Below the pieces are notes generated by a model. That model was given only the letters and a program-made list of their open reading frames with translations. It made no database searches and was not told where the DNA came from. Both the position numbers and the translations under genes were made by a program. 64,000 bases of DNA, from contig CAMVPC010000014.1 of assembly GCA_947169265.1 (NCBI GenBank), positions 1 to 64,000 of the forward strand. The letters are read 5' to 3'. Shown here in pieces: positions 8,938 to 16,744 of the stretch (the stretch's first letter is position 1; every line of letters begins with the position of its first letter). The stretch is from an uncultured Prevotellaceae bacterium (GTDB taxonomy: Bacteria; Bacteroidota; Bacteroidia; Bacteroidales; Muribaculaceae).

Positions 8938-9480
8938 ATGATTGACTATAACGACATCATAGCGAAATACTATACGGCAGGCAGCGAGCTACACTCGCTG
9001 CTTGTCGTTCACAGCCGTCACGTGGCCCGCCTGGCCATTGAGCTGGCCCTGCGCGGCGACCTTGATGTCGACCTCAATTTTGTGCGTGAGGCCGCCATGC
9101 TTCACGATATAGGCATCGTCCACACCGACGCCCCGGGTATCCACTGCCACGGTACGCTACCCTATATCGCCCACGGCGTGGAAGGTAGCCGCATGCTCAC
9201 CGCGCTGGGCTTGCCGCGACACGCCCTCGTGTGCGAGCGCCACACCGGTGCAGGCCTCAGCCTCGACGACATCGTGAACCAGCATTTGCCGCTCCCCCAC
9301 CGCGCGATGCTACCTGTAAGCATGGAGGAAAAACTCATTTGCTACGCCGACAAATTTTTCTCAAAGACGCGCCCCGACCGGCAAAAGACCCTCGAGCATG
9401 CACGACGCAGCCTCGAAAAATTCGGTGTCGCCACCCTCGCGCGTTTCGATGCTCTGACAGCCCTCTTTGGGTCACCATAA
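8938..9480 (+). CDS. HD-domain phosphohydrolase (HDIG type)
   Basis: A 180-residue soluble protein with an HD metal-dependent phosphohydrolase core. Metal ligands visible are the first His in VVHSRHVARLA (about residue 27), the HD pair in AAMLHDIGIVHTD (about 56-68), and later histidines in CERHTG and the aspartate in YADKFFSK. This layout matches small bacterial HDIG proteins annotated as predicted nucleotidases or tRNA-processing relatives; the substrate cannot be read from the sequence. The gene starts 12 bp after ilvE and probably shares its transcript. Confidence 0.85.
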   Translation: MIDYNDIIAKYYTAGSELHSLLVVHSRHVARLAIELALRGDLDVDLNFVREAAMLHDIGIVHTDAPGIHCHGTLPYIAHGVEGSRMLTALGLPRHALVCERHTGAGLSLDDIVNQHLPLPHRAMLPVSMEEKLICYADKFFSKTRPDRQKTLEHARRSLEKFGVATLARFDALTALFGSP

Positions 9481-9508
9481 TTCATTTATCATTCTAATTT
9501 TCATCATC

Positions 9509-9922
9509 ATGGACAATCAACCTGCTATCCAAACCCCGTCCCACGCCGGCGTTCCCGCCGCCGCTTACTATCCACAAATGGCACAGCCATCCCCGCTCGA
9601 CGACAAGCGTCAGCAAAAGAAGTCGGGCATTCTCCTCGTCACTTGGCTAATTAGCACCCTCATTTTTCGCCTCGTTTGGACCATATTGCCCCACATCTTA
9701 GGCGCCATCTCCACCGATTATTATTTCTCTACAGGCTATCAAGCAACAGTGTTGGCACTGAGCGTGATTCAATCCTTGTGCCTGTTGCTCATACCTCTTG
9801 CCATCACGAATAAGACACTCAAAATCATAGGATTTATCCTGGCAATCATTATAATTGGTTTTTCCATATTCAATTCAGTATTCACCTTTATCCAAAGCCT
9901 ACAATACGCCGCGTCCTATTAA
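9509..9922 (+). CDS. Small membrane protein of unknown function
   Basis: A 137-residue protein. The start at 9509 gives MDNQPAIQTPSHAGVP; an earlier ATG overlaps the preceding gene. About 40 polar, Pro- and Gln-rich residues face one side, followed by three or four hydrophobic helices (about residues 38-60, 72-92, 96-120). I do not recognise the family. It lies 28 bp after the HD gene and a terminator-like hairpin follows at 10024-10050. Confidence 0.7.
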   Translation: MDNQPAIQTPSHAGVPAAAYYPQMAQPSPLDDKRQQKKSGILLVTWLISTLIFRLVWTILPHILGAISTDYYFSTGYQATVLALSVIQSLCLLLIPLAITNKTLKIIGFILAIIIIGFSIFNSVFTFIQSLQYAASY

Positions 9923-10023
9923 TCGGCACGATGAATGCCATCCTGTGCGCTGCGCTTCCAGCGACACGTAGTCTCGAAAGCCGCCTGACGTCATGTCATC
10001 GCGCCGCATTGGACATCATCACA

Positions 10024-10050
10024 AAGGGCACCTCGCAATGAGATGCCCTT
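10024..10050 (+). terminator. Terminator of the ilvE-HD-membrane protein unit
   Basis: AAGGGCACCTC (10024-10034) pairs with GAGATGCCCTT (10040-10050) around a 5-nt loop, with one mismatch, followed by CTTTTCT. Confidence 0.65.
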
Positions 10051-10066
10051 CTTTTCTATGGGGTAA

Positions 10067-10099
10067 AGCTCAAGGCTCGAAGCTCATAGCTCAAGAGTC
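10067..10099 (-). repeat. GAGCYNN heptamer array behind a stop codon
   Basis: Read on the minus strand, the TGA stop of the Spy/CpxP-like gene (10100-10098) opens a run of 7-nt units: GACTCTT, GAGCTAT, GAGCTTC, GAGCCTT, GAGCTTT. The same heptamer family follows stops at 24217, 24350, 33246, 50974 and 56093. Confidence 0.8.
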
Positions 10100-10568
10100 A
10101 CTTTTGAGCCTCATCGCCCTGTTTAGTAGGCGGGCAATTTTCGCAGCCTTCGCCGTGGCGCGGTCCGTGCCCTTTGGGCCCGCGTCCGCGGAATTCGCCC
10201 TTACGGTCCTTGAAGTCGGGGCGCGGTCCGCCTTCTCCCTTAAAATCGCCATGCCGGTGTCCGCGGTGACGCGGTTTCATCTCTTTGAACTTGGCCAGTT
10301 GCTCCGGCGTGAGGATTTGCTCCATTTGGGTCCTTTGCGCCTCGAGGATTTCCTTCTTTTGCTGCTCGAGCGCTTCGAGCTGCTTCTTCGATTGGTCCAT
10401 GAGGGCGGTGATTTGCGTCTTTTGCGCCTCGGTGAGATTGAGTTCCTTGGCCATCATCTCAACGCGCCCTTCCGGCCCACGCTTGTGTTCGTTTTGTTGC
10501 CCGTTATCCTGGGCGCTAACGGTGGTAACTGCGAGCACTGCCATGAGTGCGACAAATAATTTCTTCAT
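10098..10568 (-). CDS. Spy/CpxP-like periplasmic protein
   Basis: A 156-residue exported protein with signal peptide MKKLFVALMAVLAVTTVSAQ. The helical middle (about residues 30-95) has the LTxxQ arrangement of Spy/CpxP-like proteins: LNLTEAQKTQITALMDQ and then ILTPEQLAKFKEM. The C-terminal 60 residues are a low-complexity His/Gly/Arg/Lys/Asp-rich tail (RHRGHRHGDFKGEGG, GPKGHGPRHGEGC) that could bind metal. E. coli Spy is a periplasmic chaperone; the role here is inferred. It is monocistronic, with a promoter at 10619-10649 and a heptamer array directly behind its stop. Confidence 0.8.
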   Translation of the reverse strand: MKKLFVALMAVLAVTTVSAQDNGQQNEHKRGPEGRVEMMAKELNLTEAQKTQITALMDQSKKQLEALEQQKKEILEAQRTQMEQILTPEQLAKFKEMKPRHRGHRHGDFKGEGGPRPDFKDRKGEFRGRGPKGHGPRHGEGCENCPPTKQGDEAQK

Positions 10569-10618
10569 AGTTCTGTCTCCTTTTAATTTTTTTGATGGTT
10601 AATGAAAAATTTCTGGGA

Positions 10619-10649
10619 CAAAATTACGACCTGTCGCCAAACCCCGCAA
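10619..10649 (-). promoter_or_regulatory. Promoter of the Spy/CpxP-like gene
   Basis: Minus-strand TTG (10649-10647), 20-nt spacer, TAATTTTG (10626-10619), about 50 nt before the start codon. Confidence 0.65.
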
Positions 10650-10757
10650 TAGTTATAAGGTAATGTGGTGGCCAACGACCCGAAAGTGATGGCCAACAAC
10701 AAAGCGATCCGCGAGCTTTGAGCCAGCCCCACTAAATTCCCAACCGACTCCTATTTT

Positions 10758-13178
10758 CTAATTAAGCAGCAGGTTGTAGAGGGCGGTGATGTCGGCGCCG
10801 CTGATGAAGCCGTCGCCGTTCACGTCGGCATTGCCGGCAGTGGCAGTCCCGTCGAGAAGCACGTTGTAGAGTGCGGTGACGTCGGCACCGCTCACCACGC
10901 CGTCGCCATTCACGTCGCCAGCCACAGGTCGTTGGGTGTCGCGGTAATGCGCCGTGAGGACCATGGTGATGGCATTGTCGCCATAGTCGCTCTTGGCGGG
11001 CGTGAACTTGATGGTTTTCACCGTGAGCGGGTAAGTGGAAAGGCGCTCGACACCGCCCAGGGCGTCCATATCGAGGCGCAAGGTGTGCTCGACTCCGGCC
11101 TCGAAAGTGCCCTCAAACTCCTGGTAGGTGAGTTTGGTCACATGATAGTTGCGGGTATCGATTTGCACCTTGTCGACGGGCACCGTACTATTGAAGGTCA
11201 GCGTCAGCTCGTCGGGCGTGCCGTAGATAGGATTGTCGGTCGAGAGGGTGACGTGCGGGGCCCTACTCGAACTGTAAGTGAAGCCGAGCGTTCCCTGCCC
11301 GTTCCACACGAAGTCCTTGGCGCCGGAGCCTTTAACTGTCCAGTCGTCGAGGGGCACGTCGCGCAGTTCACTGTCGCTGATTTCCACCCTCACGAGGGTC
11401 TCGTCGTTGAAGTCGCCTATCGTGCAATAGAGCGGCGTGGTGCCATTGGCCAGTCCCGTGAGGCATCCGTCGGCATCCACGGTGGCCACCCCTTGCTCGG
11501 CAAAGCGCCATGCGAGCCCCGCCGGGTTGTAAGGATATACCTCGTTGCCCACCGTAGCGCTCACCTCGAGCGGCAGCGGATAACGCCCCACTACGGCCAC
11601 GGGCTTGGTGACGATAGCCGGTTCGGCCTCAAGGGTGCGCACCTCGACTTGCGCTGTCATGCCGTTGAGCGTGGCGGTGAGCGTGTGGGTTGCGAGCGTG
11701 CCGCCCACGATAAGCGTGGAGCCGACGGTAGTGCCCAAAACCGGGTCGCAGCTCAGGGTGAAGTCCTTCACGTCGTCGTCAACGATTTCGCCCCAGCGGT
11801 TAAAGCCCACAATGCGGGGCGTGTAAGACGAATAGACCGGCAATTCGGCACGGAAATCATAGAACTGAATCGACGCTATCTCGTTGTCCTCGGGAGCCAC
11901 CGTCGAGAGTAGCCAGCCGCAGGCCACGGCGCGCGGTGTGCCCTCGGTGGTAGTGTTGACGATATTGCCTCGCACGAGCATTTCGGCACTGCCGCCGGCA
12001 TCCATGTTGATGACTTCGCTGATATCGGGATATAGTGACTTTAGAATTTGACACATAACCTCGGTGGAACAGCCCACGCTGCTGCCGTAAGTCTTACTCG
12101 TGGCCTTGTCGATGACTATCATGTAGAGCTTGCGGCCTGTGGCATCGGTGCCGTAGGCCGTGCGGCTATACACCATCGAGTTGTACTCCTCGTCGTAATT
12201 GCGGCCGGTGAGCTCGCCGCCGTGCATCACGGGCGCGTTGCCCTCGACCATGTCGGTGATGGCGGGCACGACGGGAGTGCCGTCGGTGTAGGTCCAACCG
12301 TGGTTCACGGTAATTTCATCGCCTTCGCGCAGCGCGGCCAGCGCCTCCTTTTGGGTGCCCGTGGCAGTGAGGCAGGCGTCGTAGTCGCCCAGAGTACGGC
12401 GGTCTTCGCCGCCTACAATCTTGGCCACGGTGAACGACATGGGTGTGTTCACGCCCCATGTACTGCCCGGCTTGAAGGTGAGGTAGTAGTTGTCGGCGAG
12501 CGCGTCGCCCCGCGTGTTGTGGGCGGTCCAGTCGGTTTCAAACTCGCGGTCGCGCCCGTAAGGAGGTGTCCATAACGCCACGCTGCTACCCTTGTTGCGG
12601 CGGTTCACCGTCTCGAAGGCCACCGGCGCGGCCAGGTTGCCGCCCGCGATAGTTCCCGCGCAGGTGAAGTGCCCCATATAGAGCGTCTTGTCGGCCGCGA
12701 CGGCACAGCCGCCCGTTCGCGTGGGCCCGCCATCCCAGGGGTCGATGTTGTTACCCGTATTGACATAGACCGTGTCGCGCCTCACCACGGCGCCAAAAGG
12801 CGTACCCAGACAAAAGCGGCTCCACGGCTCACCATTGCCCGTCACGCACCAGAAGTTGGCGTTGCAGCCCGCCACCGGGCGCCGCGTGGCCGTGCGGTTG
12901 CGCCGGTATGCGTTGGTTAGCGCCTCGGTGCGCCCCAGGCGGTTATAAGCCAGCGTGGTCTCCACCCCGTTATAGGGGTTGTCCATGTCGGCCTCGAGCA
13001 GATACACATTGAGCGGATAGTCGGGCAGTCGCAACACCGTGTGGACGATTCCCGGCCCCACCTGGCGATGCTCGAGCGTGTCGGCGCGAAATTCCTTATC
13101 ACCGATGGTCACCGCCGCCCGGACTCCTATAGCCCCGGCCACGAGCAACACAATCACAATCAGTCTTTTCATTCCCAT
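10758..13178 (-). CDS. Secreted phosphodiester glycosidase with C-terminal dockerin-like repeats
   Basis: An 806-residue exported protein (signal peptide MGMKRLIVIVLLVAGAIGVRA). The N-terminal half is a phosphodiester glycosidase (NAGPA/DUF2233) domain; its hallmark is VINMDAGGSAEMLVRG near residue 391, equivalent to the DGGGS motif of the family. This family removes GlcNAc or related sugars from phosphodiester-linked polymers, so the likely target is a sugar-phosphate glycan (inference). Ig-like beta domains follow (about 430-620), then a jelly-roll-like segment (about 625-750). The last 55 residues hold two dockerin type I-like calcium loops, GDVNGDGVVSGADVTALYN and ADVNGDGFISGADITALYN. The promoter at 13204-13235 overlaps the opposing DUF3667 promoter. 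Confidence 0.88.
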   Translation of the reverse strand: MGMKRLIVIVLLVAGAIGVRAAVTIGDKEFRADTLEHRQVGPGIVHTVLRLPDYPLNVYLLEADMDNPYNGVETTLAYNRLGRTEALTNAYRRNRTATRRPVAGCNANFWCVTGNGEPWSRFCLGTPFGAVVRRDTVYVNTGNNIDPWDGGPTRTGGCAVAADKTLYMGHFTCAGTIAGGNLAAPVAFETVNRRNKGSSVALWTPPYGRDREFETDWTAHNTRGDALADNYYLTFKPGSTWGVNTPMSFTVAKIVGGEDRRTLGDYDACLTATGTQKEALAALREGDEITVNHGWTYTDGTPVVPAITDMVEGNAPVMHGGELTGRNYDEEYNSMVYSRTAYGTDATGRKLYMIVIDKATSKTYGSSVGCSTEVMCQILKSLYPDISEVINMDAGGSAEMLVRGNIVNTTTEGTPRAVACGWLLSTVAPEDNEIASIQFYDFRAELPVYSSYTPRIVGFNRWGEIVDDDVKDFTLSCDPVLGTTVGSTLIVGGTLATHTLTATLNGMTAQVEVRTLEAEPAIVTKPVAVVGRYPLPLEVSATVGNEVYPYNPAGLAWRFAEQGVATVDADGCLTGLANGTTPLYCTIGDFNDETLVRVEISDSELRDVPLDDWTVKGSGAKDFVWNGQGTLGFTYSSSRAPHVTLSTDNPIYGTPDELTLTFNSTVPVDKVQIDTRNYHVTKLTYQEFEGTFEAGVEHTLRLDMDALGGVERLSTYPLTVKTIKFTPAKSDYGDNAITMVLTAHYRDTQRPVAGDVNGDGVVSGADVTALYNVLLDGTATAGNADVNGDGFISGADITALYNLLLN

Positions 13179-13203
13179 AGAGCATTCATATTAAACAATG
13201 TCA

Positions 13204-13250
13204 CAAAGATACAATTATTTTTGTTCACTTGCAAAAAATCATTACATTTG
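13204..13250. promoter_or_regulatory. Overlapping divergent promoters
   Basis: Minus strand: TTTG (13235-13232), 20 nt, TATCTTTG (13211-13204), serving the glycosidase. Plus strand: TTTG (13220-13223), 19 nt, TACATTTG (13243-13250), serving the leader ORF and DUF3667 gene. The two -33/-7 spans interleave, so polymerases could not occupy both at once. Confidence 0.65.
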
Positions 13251-13274
13251 CAATGTCAAAGAAATTGCAACAAT

Positions 13275-13364
13275 ATGACAGAGAAAAAAAATCACCGAAC
13301 CGACGCGCACTTCTCGAAGTTGGGATGGCGCACCGCCACCCACCTTCGCAATAATCAGCAATGA
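13275..13364 (+). CDS. 29-codon leader ORF coupled to the DUF3667 gene
   Basis: The first ATG after the plus-strand promoter (13275) opens a 29-codon frame, starting MTEKKNHRTDAHFSK and ending QQ-stop. Its TGA (13362-13364) overlaps the ATG of the next gene (13361-13363) as ATGA. The peptide is basic, with no recognisable family and no hydrophobic segment. The overlap suggests translational coupling rather than a functional protein. It could also be chance. Confidence 0.4.
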   Translation: MTEKKNHRTDAHFSKLGWRTATHLRNNQQ

Positions 13365-14311
13365 GAAAGCCGAGAATTAAGCCTGTTCTCAGGCTGTTAA
13401 AAGACAATAAAAAAAGATACAAGCGATTTCGCCAATGGCAGCAAGTTCCCCATCGCGTAAAACCGATGTCGCCCGTTGAGCACGTATGCCCCACTTGCGA
13501 CCGTCATTACACGGGCAATTATTGTCCCCGGTGCGGACAATCGTCAAAAATCGGGCGTTACTCGTTCAAGAACGCCTTTCTGCTGTTCATCGACGTGTGG
13601 GGCCTGGGCAACCGAGGCATGTTCCGCACCATTCGCGACATATTTCTGCGGCCGGGCTACATGATAGGCGACTATCTGCGTGGCATGCAGATGGCCTATT
13701 TCCCGCCATTCAAGATGCTCTTCCTCATCTGCGCTTTGGGGCTACTGGTAGATACCGGCATGAACATTAAGGGCATCAACCGCTTCGAGTTGTATATGGA
13801 ACAGGAAAAGGAATATGCCGAGAAAAGTCAGGTCGAAGCGAATGCCGACAAAACACTCACCGTGGAGAAACGGGAGGCCAAAATTGTCGCCAACCAAACG
13901 CTCTATTCCATTGAGAACAAAATAGGAGAGAACAACCAGCTGGCGGCACTCATCGGCCTGCTAATCTTTTCCGGACCATTTTATCTCATGTTCAGGCACT
14001 GTCCCGCCATACCCGACCTGCGCTTCTCGGAGTGCTTTGTGGCGATGGTCTATATCGCCAATATGATTCTAATCTATACCATCATCCCCTCACTGCTGTG
14101 CTTCAGTTTCAAGGCCGAAGCCCGCTTCGACTTGCTGGCCGCGACACTGGCCATTATCCCCATCAAGCAGTTGACAGGATACAGCTACTGGGGCACGATA
14201 TGGCGGCTGCTTGTGGCATTCATTCCCTTCGGCGCAATTATCATGGCGTTGTATTTCTTTGCTTCCTTTTTCGCGTACATATCAGCGCATCCCGAAATTT
14301 TGCATCAATAG
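13361..14311 (+). CDS. DUF3667 membrane protein with zinc-ribbon
   Basis: A 316-residue protein. A basic N-terminus of about 42 residues precedes a zinc-ribbon CPTCDRHYTGNYCPRCGQ (four cysteines, about residues 43-60), then the conserved helix RYSFKNAFLLFID and several membrane helices (about 110-130, 195-215, 225-250, 285-310). This is the DUF3667 arrangement found throughout Bacteroidetes; its function is unknown. The start at 13361 overlaps the stop of a 29-codon leader ORF. Confidence 0.85.
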   Translation: MRKPRIKPVLRLLKDNKKRYKRFRQWQQVPHRVKPMSPVEHVCPTCDRHYTGNYCPRCGQSSKIGRYSFKNAFLLFIDVWGLGNRGMFRTIRDIFLRPGYMIGDYLRGMQMAYFPPFKMLFLICALGLLVDTGMNIKGINRFELYMEQEKEYAEKSQVEANADKTLTVEKREAKIVANQTLYSIENKIGENNQLAALIGLLIFSGPFYLMFRHCPAIPDLRFSECFVAMVYIANMILIYTIIPSLLCFSFKAEARFDLLAATLAIIPIKQLTGYSYWGTIWRLLVAFIPFGAIIMALYFFASFFAYISAHPEILHQ

Positions 14312-14351
14312 TTTCATTGATCACTTGGCGACAAAAAAACGTGCCGAAAAA

Positions 14352-14382
14352 TTGCACATTTTCACTGGAGTCTTTATCTTTG
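14352..14382 (+). promoter_or_regulatory. Promoter of the 664-aa secreted protein
   Basis: TTG (14352-14354), 20-nt spacer, TATCTTTG (14375-14382), about 74 nt before the start codon. Confidence 0.7.
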
Positions 14383-14455
14383 TGCCATCAGTTACAAATT
14401 CCGGTATCAACTGATTAACGTCCTTTTATTACAAACTTCCTAACAAATTATTCGT

Positions 14456-16450
14456 ATGAGAAAACTATTACTCACAAGCGCATTGGTAGCCATGTCGATT
14501 GCCATGGCCGCCGAGAATCCGTTCGCTTACAACATCAGCGCCGAGGGCATTCCCGCCGGCGGTGTGCTTGACGCAAGCGTAACCGAATTGCCCATCAGTT
14601 ACACGCTCAACGCTAACGCCGTGAGCGTGGGTGTCATCTTCATGAACGGTGACACCGAAGTGGGGCGCGTGGCCTTTGACGACGCGAGCCTCTTCACCAA
14701 GGGTGACCACCAGACCACCGTGTCGCTTGAGGGACTGCCTAAGGGCGTGGACCTCAGGTGGAAAGTCTATGCCGAGGGCGAGGTGCTCACCGCCCCGAGC
14801 GCGATCACACGCATCAAAAATCCTTCGGGCTCAGAACTTGCGGTGTGGGGCCCCTACGCCATGGCTGTTGACAACAACCCCGAAAGCGAGCACTTCGGCC
14901 GCGTGCTCTACACCGAGAGCCACACCGGCGTGCTGGCGCCCAAGAACAGTGGCTATTTCTCCATCACCGATGGCATTGGCGTGGGTGTCTATGAACTTGA
15001 CCCGCAGCACAACCTCGTGAAGAACGCCGCCGGCACCTACGGCTACAACGGCGGCATCACGTGGACGATGAAGAACTACAGTGACTACGAGGGAGTGCCT
15101 GGCGCCGACGCGTCGGCCATTTTCGGCCCCAAGCGCGTGAAAATCAGCAAGGACGGCCGCATCTTCGTTTCGGTTGCCGACCTCGACAACTGCCCCCTCT
15201 ATGAAATGAACCCCGACGACCTGAGCCAGTGGACCCCGGTGCTTGAGGGTTCCTATAATCAGGAAGTGGAAGGCCGCCCGGGCCGCTGGTGGGTCAACGG
15301 CGACGGCGACGTGATAGGCTCGGCCGGCCACGGCCTTGCCGTACAAGGCGAAGGCGATGACCTCAAGGTGGCCCTCTACTACTGCGGCAACGGCCTGGGC
15401 ATGGGTCTTCCCGCTTATTGTGGCGCTATGGAATATGACCTGGGCACCGCCACCTCGACCTCGGTCGGCACCGAAGTGGAGCCACTCAAAGGCAAGTACA
15501 CGCAAAGCGCGCAATATGCCGATGTCGCCTACGACGGACGCGGTGGCATGATTTACATCCAATATCGTGGCATCAACGCCAACACCCCCTTCACGGTCTT
15601 GTCCTACGTCAACGCCGAGGGCGTGGAAACAGGCTCAATCACCCAGAACGACTTGAACATGACCATGCGCGCGGGCGGTATCGTGTTTAACGAGGACTAT
15701 TCGCTGGTTGCCATGGGAACAAGCAATCAGCAAATCACCATCTACAAAGTGGGTTATGGCGACGAGGTGGAGAACCCCACCATCGATTTGGGTGACCTCA
15801 AGCTGACTCAACTCTATAGGATTTCGAGTAACGGTTTCAATGGCAACACCGCACTGGGATTTGACATCGCCAACAACCTCTACACCTGCACCAACAACGC
15901 CGAGCGCCTGGGTTACCACGCGCTGCCGCGCGAAGAGCCCATCTGCGCAGTGCCCGCCCGCAGCGAATTTACTTTCCAAATTCCTGTGGCCATGGTTACC
16001 GTGACGGGTAAAGTCGTCAAGGCTCCTCGTGAGGCCGCCAATAACACTGCCGCCCGCATCGCCGCCGGCGAAGGAATCATGGGTGCCCAAGTGGTCTTCA
16101 ACGATGGTGCCAACGAGTATAGCGGCACGACCGACAGCGCAGGCGAATACAGCATTGACATGCCCGCCGGCACTTACACTGTGACGGTTACCGAGCCCAC
16201 CCACTACCTGCCTTACACCGAGGAGAACGTGGTGGTGAGCGACGATCCCACGGCGGCTCCCGTGCTCAACTTCAGCCTCCAGTATGACTACACCACTGCC
16301 GTGAGCGACGTGAAAGCCGAGGCCACCGTGGTGGGCGTGAAATACTACGACCTCAGCGGCAAGGAGAGCGCCGCTCCCGTCAAGGGCGTGAACGTGAAGG
16401 TGACCATCATGAGTGATGGCAGCCGCGTGACCGAAAAAATTCTCAAATAA
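14456..16450 (+). CDS. Large secreted protein with carboxypeptidase-regulatory-like domain
   Basis: A 664-residue exported protein with signal peptide MRKLLLTSALVAMSIAMA. Residues about 25-120 form an Ig-like beta domain. Residues about 125-500 look like a beta-propeller-like region with repeated blade-like motifs (GRVLYTESHTGV, RIFVSVADLDNCPLYEMNPDD, GGMIYIQYRG). A carboxypeptidase-regulatory-like domain follows (about 513-610: VTVTGKVV, GAQVVFNDG, DSAGEYSIDMPAGTYTVTV). The last 40 residues, with VVGVKYYDLSGKE and ending VTEKILK, resemble the C-terminal tails of T9SS-type cargo. Extracellular or surface location is inferred; no enzymatic motif is visible. A terminator follows at 16491-16530. 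Confidence 0.75.
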   Translation: MRKLLLTSALVAMSIAMAAENPFAYNISAEGIPAGGVLDASVTELPISYTLNANAVSVGVIFMNGDTEVGRVAFDDASLFTKGDHQTTVSLEGLPKGVDLRWKVYAEGEVLTAPSAITRIKNPSGSELAVWGPYAMAVDNNPESEHFGRVLYTESHTGVLAPKNSGYFSITDGIGVGVYELDPQHNLVKNAAGTYGYNGGITWTMKNYSDYEGVPGADASAIFGPKRVKISKDGRIFVSVADLDNCPLYEMNPDDLSQWTPVLEGSYNQEVEGRPGRWWVNGDGDVIGSAGHGLAVQGEGDDLKVALYYCGNGLGMGLPAYCGAMEYDLGTATSTSVGTEVEPLKGKYTQSAQYADVAYDGRGGMIYIQYRGINANTPFTVLSYVNAEGVETGSITQNDLNMTMRAGGIVFNEDYSLVAMGTSNQQITIYKVGYGDEVENPTIDLGDLKLTQLYRISSNGFNGNTALGFDIANNLYTCTNNAERLGYHALPREEPICAVPARSEFTFQIPVAMVTVTGKVVKAPREAANNTAARIAAGEGIMGAQVVFNDGANEYSGTTDSAGEYSIDMPAGTYTVTVTEPTHYLPYTEENVVVSDDPTAAPVLNFSLQYDYTTAVSDVKAEATVVGVKYYDLSGKESAAPVKGVNVKVTIMSDGSRVTEKILK

Positions 16451-16490
16451 CATCGCATAGCCGCCGGCAGGCGGTTATCCCACCTTAAAC

Positions 16491-16530
16491 GCGTGCCGCG
16501 ACGGGAAAGCCCGACGCGGCACCGCTTTTT
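16491..16530 (+). terminator. Terminator after the 664-aa protein gene
   Basis: GTGCCGCG (16493-16500) pairs with CGCGGCAC (16515-16522) around a 14-nt loop. CGC and a T-run at 16526-16530 follow. Confidence 0.7.
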
Positions 16531-16646
16531 GCGGGCGAAATCCTCCCCTATCGGCCATTCGGCCGGGAACAGGTTGTTTTGGCTTATTGCGGGTAAAGGA
16601 AAAATGTGTGTAAAAATAACATTTTTGACTAAAAATGAGCAAATTG

Positions 16647-16677
16647 TTGGTTGTTTGAAGAAAAAGTTGTACCTTTG
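16647..16677 (+). promoter_or_regulatory. Promoter of rpsA
   Basis: TTG (16647-16649), 20-nt spacer, TACCTTTG (16670-16677), about 68 nt before the rpsA start codon. Confidence 0.75.
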
Positions 16678-16744
16678 CGGCGCTTTTGCCGGGAACGTAT
16701 CTGGCAAGACGAGATTGTATTAACCTATTTTATTAACTTTTTAA

